From positions 1 through 40,038 of the forward strand of contig JAVKIY010000024.1 in assembly GCA_031459235.1 (NCBI GenBank): a stretch of DNA of 40,038 nt, written 5' to 3'. Shown here piece by piece: positions 16,203 through 25,093 of the stretch (position 1 is its first letter; every line of letters starts with the position of its first letter). The DNA is from Fervidifonticultor_A tertius. Lineage in GTDB: Bacteria; Sysuimicrobiota; Sysuimicrobiia; Sysuimicrobiales; Humicultoraceae. A program made the position numbers and the translations under genes. Under the pieces are notes generated by a model that saw only the letters and a program-made list of their open reading frames with translations, ran no database searches and was not told the DNA's origin.

Positions 16203-17069
16203 ATGCCCCACGCTGCTTCTTCCGCCAGGGTGAACGTTCCCAGGACGGTGATCGCGCCGTCGCGGGGCTGGTGGTCGGTGAATCTCGGTGAGCTCTGGGC
16301 GTACCGCGAGCTCATCTACTTCCTCACCTGGCGTGACATCAAGGTGCGCTACAAGCAGACGGCCATCGGTGTCGCGTGGGCGATCTTGCAGCCGCTGGCC
16401 ATGATGGTCGTCTTCACGATCTTCTTCGGCCGGCTGGCCCGCGTCCCATCGGACGGCGTGCCCTATCCGCTCTTTGCGTATGTTGGTCTGCTGCCCTGGC
16501 AGCTCTTCTCGCGCACCATCACGGAGTCGACGAACAGCCTGGTGACGGACCAGCGCCTGATCACGCGCGTCTACTTCCCGCGCGTCATCGTGCCCATCGC
16601 AGCCACGATGGCGGCGGTGGTCGACTTTCTCGTGGCGTCGGCACTGCTTGGGGGGTTGATGACCTACTACCGGGTCGTGCCCGGCGCGACCGTCCTGTGG
16701 CTACCGGTCTTCGTACTGTTGATGCTGGTGACCGCGCTGGGCGTCGGCTTCTGGCTGTCGGCGCTCAACGTGGAGTACCGTGACGTCGCGTACGCGGTGC
16801 CGTTCCTCAATCAGTTCTGGTTGTTTCTCACGCCTGTGGTCTACCCGACGAGCGTCGTGCCCGAAGCATGGCGTGTTCTCTACGGGTTGAATCCCATGGT
16901 CGGCGTGGTCGAAGGATTCCGGTGGGCGCTGCTCGGGGTAGGGCAGGGCCCGTCGCCGGCCGTGGCCGGGTCGGCGGTGGTGGCGGTGCTGCTCTTCGCC
17001 AGCGGTTTGGTGTGGTTCCGGCGGCGGGAGCGGACGTTCGTGGATGCCATCGGGTCAGGTGGCCGATAG
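16203..17069 (+). CDS. ABC-2 polysaccharide export permease (Wzm-like)
   Basis: 288 residues from ATG 16203 (an alternative GTG start is at 16230). N-terminal amphipathic LWAYRELIYFLTWRDIKVRY and TAIGVAWAILQPL are hallmarks of Wzm/TagG/RfbA permeases. Six membrane segments follow, with NPMVGVVEGFRWAL before the last one. It forms the channel that moves a finished undecaprenyl-linked polysaccharide or teichoic-acid-like chain outward. The ATPase partner begins 1 base after its stop. It opens the 16-27 kb glycan cluster. Confidence 0.93.
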   Translation: MPHAASSARVNVPRTVIAPSRGWWSVNLGELWAYRELIYFLTWRDIKVRYKQTAIGVAWAILQPLAMMVVFTIFFGRLARVPSDGVPYPLFAYVGLLPWQLFSRTITESTNSLVTDQRLITRVYFPRVIVPIAATMAAVVDFLVASALLGGLMTYYRVVPGATVLWLPVFVLLMLVTALGVGFWLSALNVEYRDVAYAVPFLNQFWLFLTPVVYPTSVVPEAWRVLYGLNPMVGVVEGFRWALLGVGQGPSPAVAGSAVVAVLLFASGLVWFRRRERTFVDAIGSGGR

Positions 17070-17070
17070 C

Positions 17071-18396
17071 ATGAGCGACATCGCCATCCGCGCCGAGGGA
17101 CTGGGGAAGCGCTACCGCATCGGCCATGCGCTGCGGTACAAAGCGCTCCGCGATAGTCTAGCCGACGTATTCACTGCGCCCCTGCGGCGCTTCCGTGCAC
17201 GTGGCCGTCCGGACGGGGCGGTGCAGGACGCTGAGGAGGCCACGATCTGGGCGCTCAAGGACGTATCCTTCGAGATCCCCGTCGGCGCGGTTGTGGGCAT
17301 CATCGGACGGAACGGGGCTGGGAAGAGCACGCTGTTGAAGGTCCTGTCCCGCATCACCGAGCCTACCGAGGGCCGTGCCGAGATCCGGGGACGGGTAGGG
17401 TCGTTGCTCGAGGTGGGGACGGGGTTCCATCCCGAGCTCACCGGGCGGGAGAATGTCTACCTGAACGGTGCGATCCTCGGGATGCGCCGCCGGGAGATCG
17501 AGCGCAAGTTCGACGAGATCGTGGCGTTCGCCGAGGTCGAGCGCTTCATCGACACGCCGGTGAAGTACTACTCGAGCGGGATGTACTTGCGTCTCGGGTT
17601 TTCCGTCGCAGCCCATCTCGAGCCAGAGATCCTACTTATCGACGAGGTCTTGGCCGTCGGTGATGCGGCGTTTCAGCGCAAGTGCCTGGACAAAATGGAC
17701 AGCGTGGCGCGGGAGGGGCGCACCGTAGCGTTCGTGACGCACAATCTCGGCGCTCTGCGACAGCTGTGTCCGGAGACGCTCTGGGTTGACCGGGGGCGCA
17801 TCGCCCTGCGCGGCGGCACGGCGCAGGTCGTGCAGGCGTATCTGGAGGCGGCGCAGGCTCGTCGGGCGGAGTTCGTTGCCGAAAGCCGACAGCGCGGGCG
17901 TACGGAAGCAGTCGTTCTGCGCCGGGTTGCGGTTACGGATCGCGGCGGCGCGATAGTGGAAGCGGTCGCCAGCGAAGAGGACGTCTACGTGCGCATTGAG
18001 TACGAGGTTGCGGCTGCCATCGCGAGTGCGCGCGTCGGCCTGCGCCTGCACGCGGGCGACGGTACTCTGGTGTTCACTTCGAACGACACTGATCCGAGCG
18101 GTGAGGGGGTCCCTCGGAGCCCTGGCATCTATGCAAGTGTGTGCACGATCCCTGGCAACCTGTTGAATGAAGGGCAATACTACGTGACCGTTGCCTGCGA
18201 CCGACCGATGCAGGAGATCGTCTTTGTTCAGGAGCATGTGGTGGCGTTTAGCGTGTACGTGGGGGGAGGAGTAGGAGGCGCCGTTCGTGATGGGCGACGG
18301 GGAGTGGTCCGGCCTCCGCTGCAGTGGACCGTTCGGAGCTTGGCAGAGGACGGTGGCAAGCTTCGAGCGGCGTCGGCCATGGACGTGGGCGGGTGA
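17071..18396 (+). CDS. Polysaccharide export ATPase with carbohydrate-binding C terminus (Wzt-like)
   Basis: 441 residues from ATG 17071 (CAGGTGG upstream). Residues about 1-245 are an ABC domain: Walker A GRNGAGKST (79-87), signature YSSGMYLRLGFS, Walker B ILLIDEVLAVGD, and switch His in VTHNL. GSLLEVGTGFHPELTGREN is the typical glycan-exporter insert. Residues about 270-420 form a beta-rich Wzt C-terminal domain, which in O9a-type systems binds the modified end of the chain before export. With a methyltransferase gene next, chain capping by methylation and recognition by this domain is plausible. The late part of the gene is noticeably AT-richer than the pilus operon. Confidence 0.93.
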   Translation: MSDIAIRAEGLGKRYRIGHALRYKALRDSLADVFTAPLRRFRARGRPDGAVQDAEEATIWALKDVSFEIPVGAVVGIIGRNGAGKSTLLKVLSRITEPTEGRAEIRGRVGSLLEVGTGFHPELTGRENVYLNGAILGMRRREIERKFDEIVAFAEVERFIDTPVKYYSSGMYLRLGFSVAAHLEPEILLIDEVLAVGDAAFQRKCLDKMDSVAREGRTVAFVTHNLGALRQLCPETLWVDRGRIALRGGTAQVVQAYLEAAQARRAEFVAESRQRGRTEAVVLRRVAVTDRGGAIVEAVASEEDVYVRIEYEVAAAIASARVGLRLHAGDGTLVFTSNDTDPSGEGVPRSPGIYASVCTIPGNLLNEGQYYVTVACDRPMQEIVFVQEHVVAFSVYVGGGVGGAVRDGRRGVVRPPLQWTVRSLAEDGGKLRAASAMDVGG

Positions 18397-18399
18397 GCG

Positions 18400-19197
18400 A
18401 TGGATGAGCTTCATCTGCTCCTCGACCACTATCCTGGCGCCCCCTGGCTTGCCCTGTTGAGAGCCATCGAGGTCCGGAAGTTTGCATGTGTTCGCGGACT
18501 TTGCAAGCCCCCCGTGCTTGACCTCGGCTGTGGCGACGGGCGTGTGGCCTCGATGGCGTTCGAGACTCCTCTCGACGTTGGGCTGGATGCCGACACTTCG
18601 GTGCTGAATCGGGCGGCTGTGCAAGGTGCGTACCGAGTCTTGGTAGCGGCCGATTCACGGCGCCTTCCGTTCGCCGACGGGTGCTTTCACACGGTTTACT
18701 CCAACGGTGCTCTGGAGCACATGGACGACCTCAACGCGGTCCTCGCTGAGGTCGCGCGGGTCACAGCCGTCGGCGGTGCTCTGGTCGCGCTCGTACCGTC
18801 CGCCAAGTTTCGCGTTCCGGTTGGCATCTTGGGCAAGCTGATGGGGCGCCGGGTGTGGGAGGCTTTCAATCGGCTGCACAACCACGTGAATCTGCTAACG
18901 TCGGAAGAGTGGTGCCGCTACCTGGAGTCACACGGACTCCGGGTGAGGGAAGTTCGGAGCTACGGGGGGCCCGCCGTGGCGGGGTACGTGTCGACGCGGG
19001 ACCTGTGGAGTAAGGTGCACCTGACGGCCACTTGGCCGGTCGTTCGTTTTGCTCACGGCGGCAACCTGGGGCGGTTCATGCCTCCGAGCTCGCGGGCGGC
19101 GCTTCAACGACTCTTTGACGACGACGGCGCTGGACGTGATGGGTACTGGCTTCTGGTCGTTGCGGAGAGGCGGGCTTTGACGGCACGTCTGGGATAG
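18400..19197 (+). CDS. Class I SAM-dependent methyltransferase
   Basis: 265 residues, ATG 18400 just after the Wzt stop. SAM-binding motif I is VLDLGCGDGRVA (about residues 46-57), acidic motif II GLDADTS, then ADSRRLPFADGCF and the motif-IV-like YSNGALEHMDDLNAVLAEVARV. This is the Methyltransf_11 pattern. The downstream part contains RLHNHVNLLTSEEWCRYLESHGL, as in sugar or lipid methyltransferases. No membrane segments. Being next to Wzt, it may methylate the glycan terminus. Small-molecule specificity cannot be read from the sequence. Confidence 0.88.
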   Translation: MDELHLLLDHYPGAPWLALLRAIEVRKFACVRGLCKPPVLDLGCGDGRVASMAFETPLDVGLDADTSVLNRAAVQGAYRVLVAADSRRLPFADGCFHTVYSNGALEHMDDLNAVLAEVARVTAVGGALVALVPSAKFRVPVGILGKLMGRRVWEAFNRLHNHVNLLTSEEWCRYLESHGLRVREVRSYGGPAVAGYVSTRDLWSKVHLTATWPVVRFAHGGNLGRFMPPSSRAALQRLFDDDGAGRDGYWLLVVAERRALTARLG

Positions 19198-19234
19198 CTG
19201 GGCCACCGGCGTCCTGAGACCGTGGAGGCATTGG

Positions 19235-19762
19235 ATGGAGTCGCCATACATGCCGGAGGCATTCATGCGCCGCTTGGCGCGTGTGGGGCCGGGAGCGGAA
19301 GTGTACCGGTGGGCCTTGATCCTCAGACCCGAGGTGGTCGAGGTCGGAGAGGGGGCGCGAATCGACGACTATTGCCGCCTCGAGGGCGGTACCGGCCTGA
19401 GGATCGGCCGGTTCGTCCACATCTCGTCGTTCGCCGGCATCCTGGGGGGTGGTGGTGCGGACATCGGGGACTACGCGTCGATCGGGCAGGGTGCGCGAAT
19501 CGTCACCGGTACGGGGCATGCCCGCGAGGCGCACTTCCCCGCGGCGATGCCGGAGGGCGATCCGTTCCACCGGACCAGGGGCCGGACCGTGCTCGGTTCG
19601 TACAGTTTCGTCGCGGTCAACGCGGTGGTGCTGCCGAACGTGAACCTGGGCGAGGGCGCTGTGGTGGCCGCTGGGGCGGTCGCGACGCGAGACGTGCCGC
19701 CGTGGACCATCGTCGCCGGGGCACCGGCCCGGGTCATCGGCGAACGACGGAGGCCGGGCTGA
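19235..19762 (+). CDS. Left-handed beta-helix acyltransferase
   Basis: 175 residues, ATG 19235 with GGAGG 8 nt upstream. Hexapeptide-repeat pattern: VGEGARIDDYCRLEGG, IGRFVHISSFAGILGGGG, IGDYASIGQGARI, then VLGSYSFVAVNAVVLPNVNLGEGAVVAAGAVATRD in pieces, ending with VAGAPARVIG. The latter is the acyl-CoA-binding and C-terminal signature of the maltose O-acetyltransferase/WbbJ group. It probably acetylates a sugar of the exported glycan. One candidate is the 4-amino group of perosamine, since a perosamine synthase-like gene lies two genes downstream; O-acetylation is equally possible. Confidence 0.9.
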   Translation: MESPYMPEAFMRRLARVGPGAEVYRWALILRPEVVEVGEGARIDDYCRLEGGTGLRIGRFVHISSFAGILGGGGADIGDYASIGQGARIVTGTGHAREAHFPAAMPEGDPFHRTRGRTVLGSYSFVAVNAVVLPNVNLGEGAVVAAGAVATRDVPPWTIVAGAPARVIGERRRPG

Positions 19763-19770
19763 GGAGCCGG

Positions 19771-21057
19771 ATGGGCCGTCTACGTATCGCCCTCAGTGCC
19801 GAGGTCTCGCCGGAGAGCGGTGTGGGCGGCGTCAGCAGCGTCGTCGCCGGGCTCGTGGCAGCCTTGGGGAGGCTCGACGGCCCAGAGGAGTACCTGGTCA
19901 TCACCTCGTGGCAGTCGCCCGCTTGGATCGCACCGCACCTCGGCGCCAATCAGCGACTCGTCATCGCGCCGCGCCCTCTGCAGGACCGGGCCAAAGCGCT
20001 GCTGGGGGGGTTGCGGCCTGCGGCCGCCAGGCTCAGGCGGCGCGTCGTACGGACAATGGCCGCACCCCGCCCGGTCCGAGTACCGGTCTCCGATGGTTTC
20101 TATGAGGGGCTCTCCTGCCAGGTCATCCACTTTCCTTTTCAGGTGTTCGCGATCTGCGCGCTGCCGACGATCTACAACCCACACGACCTCCAGCACCTGC
20201 ACCACCCGGAGTTCTTCTCGCCAGGGGTGCTTGCGTGGCGTACGACAGTCTACCCCGCCGGATGCCGCGCCGCACACACGGTCGTTGTCGCGTCGGAGTG
20301 GGTCAAGGAGGACGTGCTGCGGCACTTCGAGATTCCCCGCGAGAAGGTGCAGGTCATTCCGTGGGCTCCTCCGACGCAGGTTCACCGGCCGCCGACCGAC
20401 GAGGACCTAGCCGAGGCACGAGGCACCTACGGCCTGACAGAGCCATTTGCGTTCTATCCCTCGGTGACATGGCCGCACAAGAACCACCTGCGCCTCCTGG
20501 AGGCCCTCGCGCGACTCCGCGACCGTGAACAGCTACGGGTGCGCTTGGTCTGCACCGGGTTCAAGAACGATCACTGGCCCGTGATTGAGCGCCGGATCGA
20601 GGCGCTCCGGCTCGGCGGCCAGGTGCAGTTCCTCGGTGTCGTACCTGCCCTTCACCTGAGGGCGTTGTATAGACTCGCCCAGTTTGTTGTGATTCCGACC
20701 CTGTTCGAAGCCGCCAGCGGACCGCTGATGGAAGCCTGGGAGGATGGTGCACCTGTGGCGTGCTCCAACGTGACGTCCCTTCCGGAGCAGGCCGCGGACG
20801 CGGCGCTGCTGTTCGATCCTCTGTCCGTCGACGTGATCGCGCGCGCGGTGGCGCGCATGGCCACCGACCCCGGGCTTCGCGCAGATCTGGTTCGCCGTGG
20901 GGCACGGCGGCTTCGCGACTTTAGTTGGGAGCGCACCGCGAAGGCCTACCGGGCCGTCTACCGCCGCGCCGCCGGGCGACCGCTCACCGAGGAAGACCGA
21001 TGGCTGCTGTCGTGGAACTGGATGCGGGAACCCACAGCCTCCGGGCCGCCGTCGTGA
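19771..21057 (+). CDS. GT4-family glycosyltransferase
   Basis: 428 residues from ATG 19771 (GAGGAG upstream). The frame is open upstream, but that part shadows the acyltransferase. GT-B fold: N-terminal GVGGVSSVVAGLVAAL loop; middle IYNPHDLQHLHHPEFF, then VVASEWVKEDVLRHF; C-terminal domain FAFYPSVTWPHKNHLRLLEA, then FLGVVPALHLRALYRLAQF, and the donor-site FEAASGPLMEAWEDGAPVAC. It is a cytoplasmic or peripheral retaining transferase of the EPS backbone type. The last few codons keep the GC-rich third positions typical of coding sequence, supporting this stop. Confidence 0.9.
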   Translation: MGRLRIALSAEVSPESGVGGVSSVVAGLVAALGRLDGPEEYLVITSWQSPAWIAPHLGANQRLVIAPRPLQDRAKALLGGLRPAAARLRRRVVRTMAAPRPVRVPVSDGFYEGLSCQVIHFPFQVFAICALPTIYNPHDLQHLHHPEFFSPGVLAWRTTVYPAGCRAAHTVVVASEWVKEDVLRHFEIPREKVQVIPWAPPTQVHRPPTDEDLAEARGTYGLTEPFAFYPSVTWPHKNHLRLLEALARLRDREQLRVRLVCTGFKNDHWPVIERRIEALRLGGQVQFLGVVPALHLRALYRLAQFVVIPTLFEAASGPLMEAWEDGAPVACSNVTSLPEQAADAALLFDPLSVDVIARAVARMATDPGLRADLVRRGARRLRDFSWERTAKAYRAVYRRAAGRPLTEEDRWLLSWNWMREPTASGPPS

Positions 21058-22172
21058 CACCGAGCCGACCCTGGATTCCGGTCGCCGCCCCGGTCCTGGC
21101 CGGTAACGAGGAAGCGTACGTCCTCGACTGCCTGCGAACAACGTGGATATCCTCTCATGGCGAATACATCGGTCGCTTTGAGGAGACGTTCGGCCGGTTT
21201 TGCGGTGCGCGCCACGCGCTGGCGTGCTCCAATGGCACGGTGGCGTTGCACCTCGCGCTGCTGGCTCTCGGCGTCGGGCCCGGCGACGAGGTGCTGATAC
21301 CGACGATGACCTTCGTGGCTACCGCCAACGCGGTGCGGTACTGCGGCGCCCGGCCCGTGCCGGTGGACATCGATCCGCACACGTGGAACCTCGACACCGG
21401 TCAGCTCGAGGCCTCGATCACGCGCCGCACAGTAGGGATCATCGTTGTGCACCTCTACGGTCATCCGGTGGACATGGACGCGGTGCTTGCCGTGGCCCGG
21501 CGGCGCCGCTTGTTCGTGGTGGAGGATGCGGCGGAGGCACACGGGGCGCAGTACCGCGGCCGTCCGGTCGGTGCCCTCGCCGACGTGGGTACCTTTAGCT
21601 TCTACGGAAACAAGATCGTGACGACCGGTGAAGGCGGTATGGTCGTCACGAACGATGGGGGTTTGGCGGAGAAAGTTCGACGGCTGAAGGGTCAGGGTAT
21701 GGATCCTGAGCGACGCTACTGGTTTCCGACGATCGGGTACAACTATCGGATGACCAACGTGGCCGCGGCAATCGGCCTAGCCCAGATGGAGAAGGTGGAC
21801 TGGCATCTGCGGCGTCGCCGTGAGGTGGCGACGTGGTATCAGCAGGACCTGGCGGGTCTGCCGGGCATCGGCTGGCAGGTCGAGCAGCCGTGGGCGCGGC
21901 ACGCATACTGGATGTTCACCATTCTCGTGGACGACACGATCGCGGACCGGGATGAGCTCATGGCGCGACTCCGAGACGCTGGGATTGAAACACGCCCGGT
22001 GTTCTACCCGGTGCACATCCTCCCGCCGCACCGCAAGGCAACCGTGGGCCGAGCGCTTCCCGTAGCGGAACGCATCGCCCGCTGCGGACTCAGCCTTCCG
22101 ACGTGGGCGGGATTGTCTCGCGACGACGTGCGCTACGTCGCCGAGGCCCTCCGGGGTGCGCTCCGCGTATGA
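21054..22172 (+). CDS. DegT/DnrJ/EryC1 aminotransferase, GDP-perosamine synthase-like
   Basis: 372 residues from GTG 21054 (GTGA overlap). An upstream ATG at 21000 has GAGGAAG, but the 54 bases between have weaker coding character in this frame, and the family N-terminus aligns at WIPVAAPVLAG. PLP lysine lies in TFSFYGNKIVTTGEGGMVV. Other matches to known perosamine synthases (RfbE/Per), recalled from the family, are TWISSHGEYIGRFEETFG, VVHLYGHPVDM, GYNYRMTNVAAAIGLAQ and IETRPVFYPVH. The reaction would be amination of GDP-4-keto-6-deoxymannose at C4 using glutamate. GDP-mannose dehydratase is not in the window. Another UDP- or dTDP-keto-sugar substrate remains possible. Confidence 0.85.
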   Translation: MTPSRPWIPVAAPVLAGNEEAYVLDCLRTTWISSHGEYIGRFEETFGRFCGARHALACSNGTVALHLALLALGVGPGDEVLIPTMTFVATANAVRYCGARPVPVDIDPHTWNLDTGQLEASITRRTVGIIVVHLYGHPVDMDAVLAVARRRRLFVVEDAAEAHGAQYRGRPVGALADVGTFSFYGNKIVTTGEGGMVVTNDGGLAEKVRRLKGQGMDPERRYWFPTIGYNYRMTNVAAAIGLAQMEKVDWHLRRRREVATWYQQDLAGLPGIGWQVEQPWARHAYWMFTILVDDTIADRDELMARLRDAGIETRPVFYPVHILPPHRKATVGRALPVAERIARCGLSLPTWAGLSRDDVRYVAEALRGALRV

Positions 22173-23119
22173 GTGTCGCACCGCAGGTCTCGATCGTCAC
22201 GCCATCGTTCAACCAGGGCGAGTTCATCGAGCGTGCCGCGGAGTCGGTCCTGAGTCAGGACTATCAGGCGGTCGAATACCTGATCCTGGACGGGGGCTCG
22301 ACCGACGGGACTCTCGATGTGCTGCGGCGCCTGGGCGGGCGAGTGCGGTGGGTCTCGGAGCCCGACCGCGGACAGGCGCACGCAATCAACAAGGGTTGGC
22401 AGCAGGCGAAGGGCGAGGTGTTGGCCTGGCTTAACGCCGACGACCTGTATCTGCCCGGCGCGCTTTCGCGGGTGGCAGCCTTCTTCCAGACGAATCCCGC
22501 GGTTGACATCGTCTACGGTGACTGCGACTACATCGACCTGGACGACCGAGTCGTCCAGCCGTACCCGACGCGGCCATACGACTACATCGAGCTCGTGCGC
22601 GAGGCCATCGACTTCATCCCGCAGCCGGCAGCCTTCGTCCGGCGCCGCGTCCTGGAAACCACCGGGCTCCTCGACGAGACGCTGCACTACGTCCTCGACT
22701 ACGACTACTGGCTGCGAGCCGGACTGCGACACACGGTAGCCTACCTGCCCGCACGGCTCGCCGCGTTCCGCTTGCATCCGGCGTCGAAGACAGTAGGGAG
22801 CGAGGCGCGCTTCGGGCGGGAGCTGGTCGAGACATACCGTCGCCTGTTCGCCCGGGCCGACCTTCCCCCACAGGTGCGAACGGTGGAGCGCCAGGCGCTG
22901 GCGAACGCACACTACATGGCGGCCGTCCGCTGCTTCTGGGGCGGCGACCTCGCGCTGGCCAGGGAGTACGGCCGGCAGGCGTGGGGAACGGTCACGGGCT
23001 ATCGCGCGCGCAAGCTCGCGGCACTCCTCGGTCTGACCGTCCTGGGCCGCGGCGGGCTGGCCGCGGCCCGAGTGGTCCGCGCGCGCCGCGCGACGCACTT
23101 CTCGGGGCGCACCGGGTGA
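22169..23119 (+). CDS. GT2-family glycosyltransferase
   Basis: 316 residues from ATG 22169 (ATGA overlap). GT-A fold: VSIVTPSFNQGEFIERAAES, LILDGGSTDGTLDVLRRL, VSEPDRGQAHAINKGW, then WLNADDLYLPGAL with the DD metal-binding motif, and a central YVLDYDYWLRAGL, the acceptor-side motif of WcaA-like cytoplasmic transferases. The C-terminal 90 residues are helical, with a basic end. It adds one residue to the lipid-linked repeat unit; the sugar is not identifiable. Confidence 0.9.
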   Translation: MSVAPQVSIVTPSFNQGEFIERAAESVLSQDYQAVEYLILDGGSTDGTLDVLRRLGGRVRWVSEPDRGQAHAINKGWQQAKGEVLAWLNADDLYLPGALSRVAAFFQTNPAVDIVYGDCDYIDLDDRVVQPYPTRPYDYIELVREAIDFIPQPAAFVRRRVLETTGLLDETLHYVLDYDYWLRAGLRHTVAYLPARLAAFRLHPASKTVGSEARFGRELVETYRRLFARADLPPQVRTVERQALANAHYMAAVRCFWGGDLALAREYGRQAWGTVTGYRARKLAALLGLTVLGRGGLAAARVVRARRATHFSGRTG

Positions 23120-24297
23120 GGCTCCTCACGCTGACACACCTATTCCCGTTCCCCCCGGACACCGGCGGCAAGATCGTCGCGTCGCAGACCATCGTGTGCC
23201 TCGCGCGGCACGCGACTCTCGACGTCTGCACCTTCCTTGCACCATGGACGCGAGCCGTGGATGTCGATGCACTGCGGCTCGTGGCTGACGGCGTGGTGGT
23301 CGTACCACTGCCGCGGCGCTCACCCTACCTCTGGCCGCTGGCGGCGGGGCGGGGCCGGCCCTACCTCATTTGGCGGGACGAGTCAGCACGGATGCGGGCC
23401 CGAGTCGCGGAGCTTTACCGCCGCGGCCCAGACCTGTTGTTCGCCGACTCCCTCCACGTCGCCGGCTACGTGTCCGTCTTGCGAGGGCCAAAGATCCTTC
23501 AGGAACACAACGTAGAGTCTTACCTGGTTGACCGGCACGTCCGCGTCCACCGGAGCCGCATCGTCCGCATGGCAGGCGCGGTCGAGGCCGCGAACCTCGC
23601 GCGGTACGAGCGGGACACGTGCAACTCGTTCGACGCAGTCATCGCGCTCTCCGACGAGGACCGGGACCGTCTGCGCGCCCTCGGTGTGAGATCTCGCATC
23701 GAGGTGATTCCGCCGTCCGTGGAGGCGGTCGAGCCGGTACCGGACGACGGTCGACGTCGCATCGTCCACATTGGCACCGGGCACTGGCCTCCGATTGCTG
23801 AGGGCCTCCGTTGGTACCTTCGCGAGATCCACCCGCTGGTCCGGGCCGCGCTCCCGGGCGTGGAGACCTGCCTCGCCGGACCACCGCCGTCGTTCCTCGC
23901 GCTCGGCGCGCGCGACGGCGGGGTGACGGTCGCAGGCTACGTGGACGACCTGGAGCCTATCTACCGCAGCACCGCAGTCTTCATCGTCCCGCTACTGGTC
24001 GGAGGCGGCGTCCGTCTGAAGATCATGCACGCGCTGGCCCGAGGGCTGGCCGTGGTGTCCACCTCGCCCGGTTGCGACGGCCTGAGGCTCGAGCACGGGC
24101 GGCACCTGCTCGTCGCCGACGAGCCACGCGCCTTTGCCGACGCCGTGACCGCCGTGGTTCGCGACGCGGCGCTTCGCCGTCGCCTGGGTGAGGAGGGGCG
24201 TGCGGCCGTGCTGGATCGGTACGGTGTGGAGCGGCGCTGCGCGGCGCTGGCAGCCCTGGTCCGCGAAGTCGCCGGACGGCGGATCACGGAGCGATGA
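23116..24297 (+). CDS. GT4-family glycosyltransferase
   Basis: 393 residues from GTG 23116 (GTGA overlap). It starts VRLLTLTHLFPFPPDTGGK, the N-terminal acceptor loop of GT4 enzymes. ILQEHNVESYLVDR follows, then CNSFDAVIALSDEDRDRL, the second-domain IVHIGTGHWPPIAEGLRWYL, and PLLVGGGVRLKIMHALARGL, where the donor-binding E-x7-E is partly degenerate (I-M-H-A). It is typical of exopolysaccharide transferases. Coupled to the flanking genes by overlap, so co-expressed with the WecG-like enzyme. Confidence 0.9.
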   Translation: MRLLTLTHLFPFPPDTGGKIVASQTIVCLARHATLDVCTFLAPWTRAVDVDALRLVADGVVVVPLPRRSPYLWPLAAGRGRPYLIWRDESARMRARVAELYRRGPDLLFADSLHVAGYVSVLRGPKILQEHNVESYLVDRHVRVHRSRIVRMAGAVEAANLARYERDTCNSFDAVIALSDEDRDRLRALGVRSRIEVIPPSVEAVEPVPDDGRRRIVHIGTGHWPPIAEGLRWYLREIHPLVRAALPGVETCLAGPPPSFLALGARDGGVTVAGYVDDLEPIYRSTAVFIVPLLVGGGVRLKIMHALARGLAVVSTSPGCDGLRLEHGRHLLVADEPRAFADAVTAVVRDAALRRRLGEEGRAAVLDRYGVERRCAALAALVREVAGRRITER

Positions 24298-25064
24298 CGG
24301 TCGACGGAGCGGGCGGGCAGGTCGTCGAGATCCTCGGCGTCCCCGTCGCCCGTCTTGACCCCGACGCCGCGCTCGCGGCTATCACCCGTTGCTACGACCT
24401 GGCCGCTCCGGCACTTGTCGCCTACGCCAACGCGCACACCCTGAACCTCGCCGCCCGGGACCCCGGGTACCGCGCCGTGCTGCGCCGCGCGGCCCTCGTC
24501 CTCAACGACGGCGCCGGACTCGCCCTGGCCGGCCGGCTGCGCGGCCGGCCCTTTCCCGCCAACCTCAACGGCAGCGACTTCACCCCGCGCGTACTGGCGC
24601 TGGCCGCCGCTCGAGGCTGGCCGGTCTACTTCCTGGGTGCGCGGCCCGGTGTCGCTGAGGAGGCGGCCCGCCGTCTGCGCGCGCGAATGCCCGACCTACG
24701 CGTCGTCGGCGTCCGCGACGGTTACTTCCCGCCCGAGGAGACGGCCGCGGTCGTCGAGGCGGTCCGCCGGAGCAGGACCGGACTGCTCCTGGTTGCCATG
24801 GGCAACCCCCGCCAGGAGTTCTGGCTCGATCAACACCTGGCGGCCACTGGCGCGCGGGTCGGCATCGGCGTCGGGGCGTTCTTCGACTTCGCGGCGGGCG
24901 TCGTCCCGCGCGCGCCGGCGTGGATGAACCGGGTCGGCGTCGAGTGGGTCTACCGGCTGGCGCACGAGCCGCGCCGGCTGTGGCGCCGCTATCTGGTCGG
25001 CAACGGCGTGTTCCTCGCGCGGGTCACCCGCGAGGCACTTTTGGGCATATTCTCCAGAGAATAG
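24294..25064 (+). CDS. WecG/TagA/CpsF-family glycosyltransferase
   Basis: 256 residues, ATGA overlap at 24294. Family (GT26) landmarks: YANAHTLNLAARDPGYR (conserved N-x-H), VLNDGAGLALAGRL with the catalytic-type Asp, NLNGSDFTPRVLALA, YFLGARPGVAEEAARRL, and MGNPRQEFWLDQHL, then GVGAFFDFAAGVVPRAPAWM. These enzymes add the second sugar, typically N-acetylmannosamine(uronic acid), to the undecaprenyl-diphosphate-linked primer. The primer enzyme is encoded by the very next gene, which fits. A C-terminal membrane-peripheral helix is suggested by the last 30 residues. Confidence 0.93.
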   Translation: MTVDGAGGQVVEILGVPVARLDPDAALAAITRCYDLAAPALVAYANAHTLNLAARDPGYRAVLRRAALVLNDGAGLALAGRLRGRPFPANLNGSDFTPRVLALAAARGWPVYFLGARPGVAEEAARRLRARMPDLRVVGVRDGYFPPEETAAVVEAVRRSRTGLLLVAMGNPRQEFWLDQHLAATGARVGIGVGAFFDFAAGVVPRAPAWMNRVGVEWVYRLAHEPRRLWRRYLVGNGVFLARVTREALLGIFSRE

Positions 25065-25093
25065 TGCCGGATTCCCGTGAGGAACCAGCCCCG

